A stretch of DNA of 64,000 bases from positions 248,001-312,000 of the forward strand of contig CAWEYW010000007.1 in assembly GCA_963813415.1 (NCBI GenBank), given 5' to 3'. Below the pieces are notes generated by a model. That model was not told the origin of the DNA. It did no database searches and was given only the letters and a program-made list of their open reading frames with translations. A program made the position numbers and the translations under genes. This DNA comes from CAIWHR01 sp963813415 (GTDB lineage: Bacteria > Pseudomonadota > Gammaproteobacteria > Burkholderiales > Casimicrobiaceae). Shown one piece after another: positions 8,179 through 14,991 of this stretch (positions are counted from its first letter, which is position 1; each line of letters opens with the position of its first letter).

Positions 8179-9036
8179 TCAGTGCGTTGTGGCGGCCAGC
8201 GGAGCGGCGACTTGTCGGGCGATACGACGCATCTGCCGCCGGCTGCGCCACTCGAGCAGGAAGAAACAGGCCATGGCTACCGCGAACGTTACGCCGCCGG
8301 CGATTTCGAGGATCAGCCCGTAATCGTAGCGATACTCCCCGGTGGTCGGGTCGTACACCGTGCACAGAATGCGCACGCGCTGCACCATTTCCGCCAACGA
8401 GGTGCCGGGTTGCAAGGGTGCCACATTCAGCAATCGGCGCAGTGGCTCACCAAGCTGGTCGCGCGACAGCCGCTCGCCGTAAACCTGCGCGTAAATGCGA
8501 CCCTGTGCATCGAGCACCGACACCGTCAGGACATGGTCGATACCGGCGGGAGTCGCGACGTACCGGAACCCGAAGTCGCTCAACAGTGCCTCGACCGTGC
8601 CTGGAGTCGGGCTGAGGAAGTCCCAGTTGGATGCTCCCACGCGCATTTGTGCGGCGAATGCTCGCATCGCCGTCGGCGAGTCGAAGGGCTGATTGAAGCC
8701 CACACTGATGACGTTGAACCTGTCGGCGCCGAACACCTGGGCCAACTGCCCGACCGCTACGGACAACGACTGAGTCGTCGTGGGGCAGACCTTGAAGCAC
8801 CCGGTGTAGATGAAGCTCACGAGCAAAGGCTTGCCACGATAATCGCTCAAGCGCACCGGCCGCTCCCGACGATCCAGCAGCAGATGGTCCCCGACGGCGC
8901 GACCGATCGCGGCGTCGCTGGCGCGCAGCGCGGTGGCCGGGTCGAGCCCGGACGCGCTGGCCGCATCTTTCTGCGCAGTGGCGGGTGGCGAAACGAGCAT
9001 GGCGTACAACAGCGCCAACACAGCCCAAAAGCTCAT
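8179..9036 (-). CDS. SCO1/SenC-type copper chaperone with C-terminal membrane helix
   Basis: 285 residues. N-terminal signal or anchor, then a thioredoxin-fold SCO domain with the copper motif TGCFKVCP (CxxxC) and the ligand histidine in GIDHVLTV. The family delivers copper to the CuA centre of oxidase subunit II, and a CuA subunit is encoded in the same operon. Unusually, a second membrane helix follows (ILEIAGGVTFAVAMACFFLL), ending in a basic tail. The start ATG at 9036 overlaps the upstream ctaB stop by 4 bp. SenC genes also accompany the proposed sNOR clusters of ammonia oxidisers, relevant to the coxA-like gene here. Confidence 0.9.
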   Translation of the reverse strand: MSFWAVLALLYAMLVSPPATAQKDAASASGLDPATALRASDAAIGRAVGDHLLLDRRERPVRLSDYRGKPLLVSFIYTGCFKVCPTTTQSLSVAVGQLAQVFGADRFNVISVGFNQPFDSPTAMRAFAAQMRVGASNWDFLSPTPGTVEALLSDFGFRYVATPAGIDHVLTVSVLDAQGRIYAQVYGERLSRDQLGEPLRRLLNVAPLQPGTSLAEMVQRVRILCTVYDPTTGEYRYDYGLILEIAGGVTFAVAMACFFLLEWRSRRQMRRIARQVAAPLAATTH

Positions 9037-10031
9037 CGCAACAAGCCGTCGATCGTGGCGGCAGCGAGTACCAGACTCAGTTGCGCGAGGGATGCGAAGA
9101 ACGCCGCCATGGCTGTCTTGCGGCTCGGCGCCCGGGATAGTCTCCAAGCCTTGTGAACGAAGTGCGCGCCACCCACCGCCGCCCCGATCACGTAAATCGG
9201 TCCCGCACCGAAGAACGCGGGCAGCAGCGATGCGGCGACCAGAGCCACCGTGTTGCCCAGTACGATATGCGCCGCGCGTTGCGCACCGACTACCACCGGC
9301 AGCATCGGCACGCCGGCGGCCGCGTAGTCGGCCTGATTGGCAATCGCGAGACTCCAGAAGTGGGGCGGCGTCCACAGAAACAGCACCAGAGCCAGTAGCA
9401 GCGGCAGCGGACCGATCTGCGGATCGACCGCGGCCGCGCCCGCCAGTACGGCAAAACTCCCGGCGAGGCCGCCAACCACGATGTTGAGCCAACTGCGCCG
9501 CTTCAACCACAGCGTGTACACGACGCCGTAGAAGAACGCGCCGAGAAACGTATACAACGCAGCGAACGCGTTCAGGCCGACCCACGCCGACCCAACGGCG
9601 CCAGCGAGCAACAGCGCAATCAGCACGAGCCAAGCGGGCGAGTGTGGCAGCGCGCCGGTGACGAAGGCGCGACCGCGCGTGCGCGCCATGAGCCGGTCGG
9701 TATCGACTTCGACGTACTGGTTGAAAGCGCCCGCGGCCGCTGCCGACGCCAGCACCGACAGCGCCAGCACGACCACCTGCGCGACGCCGAGTGTCGGGCC
9801 TGGCGCAACGACGATTCCGACCAACGCGGTAAACATGATCATCACGCCGATGCGCAGCTTGAACAGCCCCATGACCGTGCGAACAAGGCCGCCCGCTGCT
9901 CGGGTTGCGGCGGGCGCCGCTGCCGCGCATTGGGCAACCTCTCCGAGGCCTGTCGGGCATGCGGTCACCGCATATGAGCGGTTTGGCCTTTGAGTCATCC
10001 GCGCGCCCGCGGAGCGGGCAAGTCTGCGCAT
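9033..10031 (-). CDS. ctaB: protoheme IX farnesyltransferase (heme O synthase)
   Basis: UbiA-superfamily membrane prenyltransferase that adds a farnesyl group to heme B. About nine membrane helices. The prenyl-diphosphate motif appears as NQYVEVDTDRLMARTRGR, where glutamate stands for the first aspartate of the common NxxxDxxxD pattern; this variant is known in some heme O synthases. LFLWTPPHFWSLAI is the second conserved block. The ATG at 10031 is chosen; a GTG at 10037 in the same frame is possible. The first ~40 residues are low-complexity and may not be translated. It sits 7 nt downstream of the coxA-like stop, implying that the oxidase uses heme O or A. Confidence 0.9.
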   Translation of the reverse strand: MRRLARSAGARMTQRPNRSYAVTACPTGLGEVAQCAAAAPAATRAAGGLVRTVMGLFKLRIGVMIMFTALVGIVVAPGPTLGVAQVVVLALSVLASAAAAGAFNQYVEVDTDRLMARTRGRAFVTGALPHSPAWLVLIALLLAGAVGSAWVGLNAFAALYTFLGAFFYGVVYTLWLKRRSWLNIVVGGLAGSFAVLAGAAAVDPQIGPLPLLLALVLFLWTPPHFWSLAIANQADYAAAGVPMLPVVVGAQRAAHIVLGNTVALVAASLLPAFFGAGPIYVIGAAVGGAHFVHKAWRLSRAPSRKTAMAAFFASLAQLSLVLAAATIDGLLR

Positions 10032-10038
10032 GATCACG

Positions 10039-11739
10039 TCAGCTCAGGCCCCAGACCTGGGAGAGATACTTCCAGTTGATGAAGTAATAGAGCACGAACG
10101 CCGCGAGGAACACCATGGCCAGCGTGAAGGTACCGGGCGCTGCGAAACCGATCGAACCATAGCCTTGCACCGCCGCCGTTGGCGCGGTCGGCGGAATCGG
10201 CGTGAACATCTTGCTCTGCACGCCGGTATCCAGACGCTTTCCCCACAGCAGCGAGCCGACGGTGACATAGATGTAGATCGCCCCGCCGACAATGGCCGAA
10301 ACGCCGGCGATCCCAACCAGCCCCATCATCAGGTAGGCCGCACCGGGCCATTCGTAGGCGAGTGGCGAGCCGTTGAAGGCCATATCCCAGTGGCGACGCG
10401 AGACCCCCAGCGTGCCGGCGCCCATCATCACCAGGCAGAAGAAGTACATCGAGAGGCCGAAAAGATAGGGTTGCCACTTCGCAAGGCCCGGGGAGATCAT
10501 CTCGCGCCTGAACAACACCGGAATCAGGAAGTACGTCAATGCCATGAACGAGAGCGTCGTGCCTATCACGACGGTGGCGTGGAAATGCCCCGGCACGTAG
10601 ATGGTGTTGTGGATGATCATGTTCAGCTGCTCGGTTCCCATCATCACGCCGGAGATGCCGCCGAGAAAGCCGAACCCGATGATGGAGATGAACACCCCCG
10701 AGAACACCGGGTTGCCCCACGGCGCCTTGCGCAGCCACTCGAAGAGGCCCTTGTTGAACCCCTTCTTGCGCTGTGCCACTTCCATCGCGCCGGGAATCGT
10801 CAGGCCGTGAATCATCGAGGCCAATACCGCGAAGTACATGAAGTAGCTGGTATTGACGACCTTCCAGCTGGTCGAAAGGCCCGGGTCGGCCAGCAGGTGA
10901 TGCGCGCTCGCCAGCTGCAGGAACAGGATGTACAGCAGGAACGCGCCGCGGCTCACGCGTTCGGACATCGGCTTGGCGCCGAACGCGATGGCGGCCACGG
11001 CGTACCAGATGGAAATGTGCGCCGCGACGTTGATCTGCTGCGAAGAGTGGCCGAAAGCCCACCAGATGGTGCGGTAGACCAGCGGATCGACTGCCTTGAT
11101 CACGCCCACCGACAAGAGGAACGTGGGGATCAGGATGATTGCACCCGACGCAATCGTGAACACCGCGATGATGCAAGCGGTCGTCGCACCGAACGTCACC
11201 AGCGGTACCGAGCCGGTGTACGTCTTGTCGCGCTTGGCGATCACCAGCGTGCCGAGAAACACGAAGCAGCCAATCAGTGCACCCACCGCGAACAGGATCA
11301 GCCCGAGGTAGAACGATGGCGCGGCCATCATCGGCACGTACGATGTCATCATCACACTGGAACTGCCCTGATAGACGGCCACGTTGTTCATGACCGCGCC
11401 GATCACCATCAGGCCGAAGGCCGCCCACGCCACTCTGGGCGTGGCGATCCGGCAGCGCAACAACGTCGATGAGCAGAAGTAGAGGACCGCGATCTCGAAA
11501 AAGATGATCCAGAAGATCAGCATGTCGATGCCGTGCGCCGTGAGCACCTGATAGAAGGTGTCGGCCTCGAGCCAGTGGATGGCCGGCCAGCGGGTCAACA
11601 CGACCCCGACCGCCAGGATGCCCCCGATCAGCAGGAACACCACGGCTGCGACCGCGTTGGCGATCATCAGCTTCTCGGCCTGCGCCTCGAACTGCAGGCC
11701 CGAACGGGGGCAGGTGCGATACGTCGTAGTACCGGTCAT
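10039..11739 (-). CDS. heme-copper oxidase subunit I, NO-reductase-like (active-site Tyr replaced)
   Basis: 566 residues, about 12-14 membrane helices. Ligands are complete: low-spin heme His69 (TAHGIDML) and His387, high-spin heme His385 (PGHFHATV), and CuB His231, His280 and His281 (SAHHLLADPG). In canonical oxidases His231 begins HPEVY, whose tyrosine is cross-linked to the histidine; here the motif is HSSQQ, with Gln235 at the tyrosine position. No tyrosine takes the alternative cbb3 position either. Tyr-lacking heme-copper enzymes with CuA subunits are known as proposed NO reductases (eNOR, sNOR types). The operon order CuA subunit - subunit I - ctaB - SCO recalls norSY-senC. Oxygen reduction cannot be excluded. 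The ATG at 11739 has GGAGG upstream. Confidence 0.85.
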   Translation of the reverse strand: MTGTTTYRTCPRSGLQFEAQAEKLMIANAVAAVVFLLIGGILAVGVVLTRWPAIHWLEADTFYQVLTAHGIDMLIFWIIFFEIAVLYFCSSTLLRCRIATPRVAWAAFGLMVIGAVMNNVAVYQGSSSVMMTSYVPMMAAPSFYLGLILFAVGALIGCFVFLGTLVIAKRDKTYTGSVPLVTFGATTACIIAVFTIASGAIILIPTFLLSVGVIKAVDPLVYRTIWWAFGHSSQQINVAAHISIWYAVAAIAFGAKPMSERVSRGAFLLYILFLQLASAHHLLADPGLSTSWKVVNTSYFMYFAVLASMIHGLTIPGAMEVAQRKKGFNKGLFEWLRKAPWGNPVFSGVFISIIGFGFLGGISGVMMGTEQLNMIIHNTIYVPGHFHATVVIGTTLSFMALTYFLIPVLFRREMISPGLAKWQPYLFGLSMYFFCLVMMGAGTLGVSRRHWDMAFNGSPLAYEWPGAAYLMMGLVGIAGVSAIVGGAIYIYVTVGSLLWGKRLDTGVQSKMFTPIPPTAPTAAVQGYGSIGFAAPGTFTLAMVFLAAFVLYYFINWKYLSQVWGLS

Positions 11740-11752
11740 GGTGGCCTCCGCC

Positions 11753-12292
11753 TTACTTGACATAGATGCGGCCGACCATCGTGTGATGGTTGATGCCGCA
11801 GTATTCGTTGCACACCACCGAATAGGTGCCGGCACGGTTGGGCGTAACGGTCACCACGTGCTCGTATCCGGGAACGATCTGGATGTTGATGTTCGCCGGC
11901 TGAAGCGAGAACCCGTGGTTGTAATCCATCGACGTGAGGTGCAGCCGATAGGTCTTGTCTTTCTCGAGCTCGAGGATGGGCCAGAAGCTCCATAGCCGCG
12001 CGAGCATGTAGACATCGGCACCCGGAGGGGGCGCGACGACCGGCGTCTTGTTATCCGTTTCGGTGCGAACGGTGTACTTGTCGACGACGGCCTGCGCCTT
12101 GGCGGTGAATTGCTCCGGTGTGGTCCGGTACGTTTCGGTCGAGAGGTTCTGCTTCCCGTAGACGTGCCAGCCGACCATCATCGCGAACATGATCAGGCAC
12201 CAGATCAACGCGATCACGATCCACGTGCCTTCGACACGGTCCAACGGATGCTTCCACCAAAGTCGGTCAGCGGGGGGCAGGATGGCGCTCAT
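11753..12292 (-). CDS. heme-copper oxidase subunit II with CuA site
   Basis: 179 residues: one membrane helix near residues 23-45, then a short cupredoxin domain. All six CuA ligands are present: His126 (YNHGFSL), Cys161, Glu163, Cys165, His169 and Met172 in CNEYCGINHHTM. It is shorter than aa3-type subunit II and similar in build to ba3- or NorS-type subunits. CuA would receive electrons from a soluble cytochrome c or cupredoxin and pass them to the subunit I encoded 13 nt downstream. The start ATG lies 13 nt after the stop of a 51-residue membrane peptide gene. Confidence 0.9.
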   Translation of the reverse strand: MSAILPPADRLWWKHPLDRVEGTWIVIALIWCLIMFAMMVGWHVYGKQNLSTETYRTTPEQFTAKAQAVVDKYTVRTETDNKTPVVAPPPGADVYMLARLWSFWPILELEKDKTYRLHLTSMDYNHGFSLQPANINIQIVPGYEHVVTVTPNRAGTYSVVCNEYCGINHHTMVGRIYVK

Positions 12293-12305
12293 GGTCCGGG
12301 TCCCG

Positions 12306-12461
12306 TTACCGTGCCAGCGGCACGGTGAGGATATCGATCACGCCCCACAACGTGTAGACGAGCATCGGGATCAGCACGCCCAGGAACAGGAGAAGAAAGG
12401 GATTGTCGAGGAGTTGCTGCACAAGCGGCACCTTCTCCTCGGTTTGCATCATGTCGCTCAT
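12306..12461 (-). CDS. 51-residue single-helix oxidase-associated peptide
   Basis: Reads MSDMMQTEEKVPLVQQ, then one strong membrane helix near residues 20-42 and a short tail. It is the first gene of the minus-strand operon, 13 nt upstream of the CuA subunit and preceded by GGAGG. Small one-helix subunits are common in ba3- and cbb3-type oxidases (subunit IIa, CcoQ), and a small orf accompanies norSY, so it is most likely a structural subunit of the adjacent enzyme. Too short for family assignment by eye. Confidence 0.75.
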   Translation of the reverse strand: MSDMMQTEEKVPLVQQLLDNPFLLLFLGVLIPMLVYTLWGVIDILTVPLAR

Positions 12462-12618
12462 GGCACCTCCGTTTGACGATCGACCCGACCGTGCCAGAGT
12501 CTGGGACGAGCGCGAAGCGATTTATTTGAACTAGGATAAGAAAATTCGATCGCGCGACTGCGCTGATTCGCGGGCACCTGCTACGCTCCGCGCCCGAGCC
12601 CCCTTGTCCAGGCCCGAA
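12462..12618. promoter_or_regulatory. divergent regulatory region of the respiratory block
   Basis: 157 bp separating the minus-strand oxidase operon from the plus-strand ctaA-like gene. An AT-rich core at 12520-12548 stands out from GC-rich surroundings. It includes TTGAACTAGGATAA at 12526-12539, an imperfect two-fold element with the 5-4-5 layout of Fnr/Dnr boxes but several mismatches to TTGAT-N4-ATCAA. Because a Crp/Fnr-family gene lies just downstream, this is a plausible but weak binding site. Confidence 0.35.
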
Positions 12619-13554
12619 ATGAATCTCACGGAGCGACGACGTACGTGGCTGCGCCGTCTGGCGGTGATGACCACTGCGTTGGTGCTCGCCATCACGAGCC
12701 TCAGCGCCTTTATTCGCCTCTCGCACGCTGGTTTCGGCTGCAGCGAATGGCCGGAGTGCTACGGCAGTCGGCTGCGTGCAGTGCAGCAAAATCGCGAGCC
12801 CGCCGCTGCAGACGGTGATACCGTCAACGTCGCGCGATTGGCACATCGGCTGGTCGCCGTGTTGGCTCTGCTGGCGATAGCCACAATCGCTCTGGTGTGT
12901 TTTGGCACCCGGCCGTTGCTACTGCGCGAAGGCGTGCTGGCGCTGGTGATGCTGACCCTGGCGATCGGCTTGGCTGTGCTCGGGCGGTGGACCGCCGGCG
13001 CACGGATACCCGCGGTCGCGATCGCGAATTTGTTGGGTGGCATGGTGATGCTGGGTCTCAGCTGGCGGCTGACCGCCCCGGTGACCGAGCCTGGCCGGCC
13101 GATACGGCGGATGTGGGCTTGGGTGGTCGTAGCCGTGCTGCTCACCCAAGTGGCGCTCGGCGCCTTGGTGAGCACGTCCTACGCGGGCCTGAGCTGCGCG
13201 GCGCTTGGTGATTGCTTGCGCGCCGCCGAGGCAGCTGGCTGGCCTTGGCAGACTCTCAACCCCTGGCGCGAGCCGGTGTTCGCCGCGACGCCGATGCCAC
13301 TCAACCCAAGCGGGGCGCTCGTGCAGGTGTTTCATCGCGGTGGAGCGCTGCTGGCGCTCCTGGTAGCGATGCCGCTGGGCGTGGCTGCGCTACGTGGCCA
13401 GAGGGCAGCCGACGGCGCCGCGCTGCTGACGCTTCTGGTGCTTCAACTTGGTTTGGGATGGCTGGCGGTGGCGACGGCGTTGCCACTCGCACTGGCGCTG
13501 GCTCACAACGTCGTCGCCGCAATGCTGCTGGCTACCGTGGTGCGCTTGGCCTGA
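12619..13554 (+). CDS. ctaA: CtaA/Cox15-type heme A synthase-like protein
   Basis: 311 residues, about eight membrane helices. Paired cysteines occur in the two periplasmic loops (FGCSEWPEC and LSCAALGDC), and conserved histidines in LAHRLVA, VFHRGG and LAHNVVA are the expected heme ligands of the Cox15/CtaA family, which oxidises the methyl group of heme O to heme A. The ATG at 12619 is preferred; an in-frame TTG lies 15 nt earlier. It is divergent from the oxidase operon, whose ctaB would supply its substrate. The identity to family was judged from motif pattern only. Confidence 0.85.
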   Translation: MNLTERRRTWLRRLAVMTTALVLAITSLSAFIRLSHAGFGCSEWPECYGSRLRAVQQNREPAAADGDTVNVARLAHRLVAVLALLAIATIALVCFGTRPLLLREGVLALVMLTLAIGLAVLGRWTAGARIPAVAIANLLGGMVMLGLSWRLTAPVTEPGRPIRRMWAWVVVAVLLTQVALGALVSTSYAGLSCAALGDCLRAAEAAGWPWQTLNPWREPVFAATPMPLNPSGALVQVFHRGGALLALLVAMPLGVAALRGQRAADGAALLTLLVLQLGLGWLAVATALPLALALAHNVVAAMLLATVVRLA

Positions 13555-13570
13555 GTCGAGACGACCCTCG

Positions 13571-13619
13571 CCGCCTCTACCCCAGTACAATCGGGACCGC
13601 CCAACCAAAGTAGAGGCGG
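13571..13619 (+). promoter_or_regulatory. 10-bp inverted repeat in the leader of the Crp/Fnr gene
   Basis: CCGCCTCTAC at 13571-13580 and its exact complement GTAGAGGCGG at 13610-13619, separated by 29 nt, with the right arm ending 2 nt before the ATG. Between the arms lies TACAAT (13585-13590), a good -10 match. In mRNA containing both arms the right arm, which carries the GAGG ribosome-binding sequence, would be paired. If transcription starts downstream of TACAAT the left arm is absent and the repeat would act as DNA, for example as an operator. Confidence 0.5.
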
Positions 13620-13621
13620 TT

Positions 13622-14326
13622 ATGGAGGCTCGCGCGTTCGATGTACCGAAATACCTCGCGATGCTGCCGCTTTTCAACGCCTTGAGCCCGGACGAACTGC
13701 GTGACGTGGCTGCGGGTTCGACGTTGCGGCGGCTGACACGTGGGGACATCGTGTTTCGGGCAGGTGAGCCTTGCAACGAGTTTTTTGTCATCGTCACGGG
13801 CCAGGTCAAGCTGTTCATGCTGGCATCCAGCGGGCAGGAGAAGGTGGTCGAGCTGATGGGCGCCGGACAGAGTTTCGGCGAAGCGATCATGTTCACTGAT
13901 CAGCCCTACTTCCTGAACTCGCAGGCACTCGCCGATAGCTTGCTCCTGAGCGTTTCCAAGCAGGCCGTCATTGCCGAGATCGTGCGCGACCACCGCTTCG
14001 CGCTGCGAATGCTTGGCGGCATGTCCCGCCGGATGCATGGGCTGGTGCGCGATGTCGAGACGTACGCGCTGCACTCGGGGCGGCAGCGCGTCATCCGCTA
14101 TCTGCTGCGCGATCAGATCGTCGCCAACCGCGACGCCACCGAGTTGCCTACGGTATCGCTGCCGGCCAGCAAGGCTACGATCTCGTCCCGGCTTTCGCTG
14201 ACCCCCGAGTATTTCTCGCGGGTGCTGCACGAGCTCGAAGTGCTGGGGTTGATCGAGGTCGACGGGCGCGACATCCGTATCGTCGACGCAAGGCGGCTGG
14301 CGGACCATGAAGTAAACGCGCCATGA
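13622..14326 (+). CDS. Crp/Fnr-family regulator, Dnr-like
   Basis: 234 residues: cyclic-nucleotide-type beta-roll sensor (about 10-125), long dimerisation helix (130-160), and C-terminal winged helix-turn-helix with KATISSRLSLTPEYFSRVL as recognition region. The cysteine cluster that binds [4Fe-4S] in Fnr is missing; only one Cys (GEPCNEF) lies in the sensor. That pattern fits the Dnr group, which senses NO through heme. Its position beside an NO-reductase-like oxidase operon supports such a role, but the effector is inferred. The start at ATG 13622 lies directly after the leader inverted repeat. Its 3' end abuts relic DNA. Confidence 0.85.
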   Translation: MEARAFDVPKYLAMLPLFNALSPDELRDVAAGSTLRRLTRGDIVFRAGEPCNEFFVIVTGQVKLFMLASSGQEKVVELMGAGQSFGEAIMFTDQPYFLNSQALADSLLLSVSKQAVIAEIVRDHRFALRMLGGMSRRMHGLVRDVETYALHSGRQRVIRYLLRDQIVANRDATELPTVSLPASKATISSRLSLTPEYFSRVLHELEVLGLIEVDGRDIRIVDARRLADHEVNAP

Positions 14327-14387
14327 AGACCGTCTCGGCAACATCCTGAAGACCTTCAACGAACAATTCGGCGGCCTTGAGCGTTGA
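14325..14387 (+). pseudogene. possible relic of a type I restriction HsdR C-terminal region
   Basis: Reads EDRLGNILKTFNEQFGGLER and a stop. From memory this resembles the segment RLxNILKTFNDQFGNI of type I restriction endonuclease R subunits. Only about 19 residues survive, starting at the stop codon of the Crp/Fnr gene. The match is short and unverified. If right, it marks recombination between a defence island and the respiratory block. Confidence 0.35.
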
Positions 14388-14709
14388 TCACCGCTGCATA
14401 GTCGGCGAAGCGGGATTGTGCGGCAGTCGCGATGGCGCTGTTGACCGCGTCTTGCTCGTTGGACTCGGCATCGACGGCGACCTCCGACAGCCTGCCGGAC
14501 TCGTCGGGCTCAAGCTGCAGCTGGCAGCCTGCAGTGACGGAGTCGTCCTTCTCGCCGTTGCCCCCAGTGCGCCGAAGAGGCGGTCGGATTCGACCGCGAG
14601 CACGCGGCGGCGGACGCGTGCTTCGCGCAGGTCGCAGGTGCCGAGCGATCGGTAAATCTGAACGCGAGCCGTGCGACGGCGGAGGTCGCCAGGAACGCGG
14701 CGTCGAGAA

Positions 14710-14792
14710 TAGACGACGCTCTTATGCCGCGATCGTTGGAGGAAATCCGCAGCCATGTCGCCCCCAGGCGAGGCACCTGAGTGCTGCACCTG
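14710..14792 (+). repeat. degenerate direct repeat, copy B (partner at 2227-2305)
   Basis: Second copy of the ~80-bp similar segment described at 2227-2305, same orientation. In this copy a continuous frame runs through it and stops at 14780, so copy B may keep more of the original coding sequence, of which copy A is a more decayed version. Confidence 0.55.
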
Positions 14793-14811
14793 AAGGCCGC
14801 GCCGCGATTTA

Positions 14812-14842
14812 CAAGTGATTGATTCGTAGGGTCAATCACTTG
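14812..14842. repeat. 11-bp perfect inverted repeat beside the tRNA 3' end
   Basis: CAAGTGATTGA at 14812-14822 and TCAATCACTTG at 14832-14842 with a 9-nt spacer. It lies 8 nt beyond the tRNA 3' end, so in the tRNA transcript it would form a stem just after CCA, followed by TAAAT rather than a U-run. It could be a terminator, a processing signal, or one end of an inserted element. Confidence 0.55.
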
Positions 14843-14850
14843 CGATATGA

Positions 14851-14927
14851 TGGTGGCGAACCAGGGACTCGAACCCCGGACCAAAGGATTATGATTCCTC
14901 TGCTCTAACCAGCTGAGCTAGTTCGCC
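14851..14927 (-). tRNA. tRNA with CAU anticodon (tRNA-Met, elongator type)
   Basis: 77 nt including encoded CCA. Acceptor stem GGCGAAC pairs with GTTCGCC; D-arm GCTC/GAGC; anticodon stem GAGGA/TCCTT with loop ATCATAA, anticodon CAT; T-arm GGGTTCGAGTCCC. The acceptor begins with a G-C pair, so it is not the initiator. CAU tRNAs may be elongator Met or the lysidine-modified Ile2 type, which primary sequence alone does not separate securely; Met is preferred. Confidence 0.93.
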
Positions 14928-14991
14928 AAGGGGGAGCAATTATAGGCGAACCGGCCGACACTGGTCAAAAGAGGCGCACCGGTTTCGCCCA

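Larger units (their letters stand above)
14388..14850. other. relic DNA between the Crp/Fnr gene and the tRNA
   Basis: No intact gene. Two overlapping opposite-strand open frames look protein-like yet lack convincing starts. On the minus strand (about 14356-14575) one reads EPDESGRLSEVAVDAE and ATAAQSRFADYAAVINAQG. On the plus strand (14538-14780) one reads CPQCAEEAVGFDREH, VNLNASRATAEVARNAASR and LMPRSLEEIRSHVAPRRGT. Neither family was recognised. The segment contains repeat copy B and an inverted repeat next to the tRNA. Confidence 0.45.

Noticed and set aside
9033..10031. Glu for first Asp in the CtaB prenyl motif as a loss of function
   Set aside because: The NxYxExDxD form is found in other heme O synthases, so activity is expected.
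14356..14575. Minus-strand frame with ATAAQSRFADYAAVINAQG as a gene
   Set aside because: Protein-like but lacks a start and ribosome binding site and overlaps another relic frame; kept only as part of the relic region.
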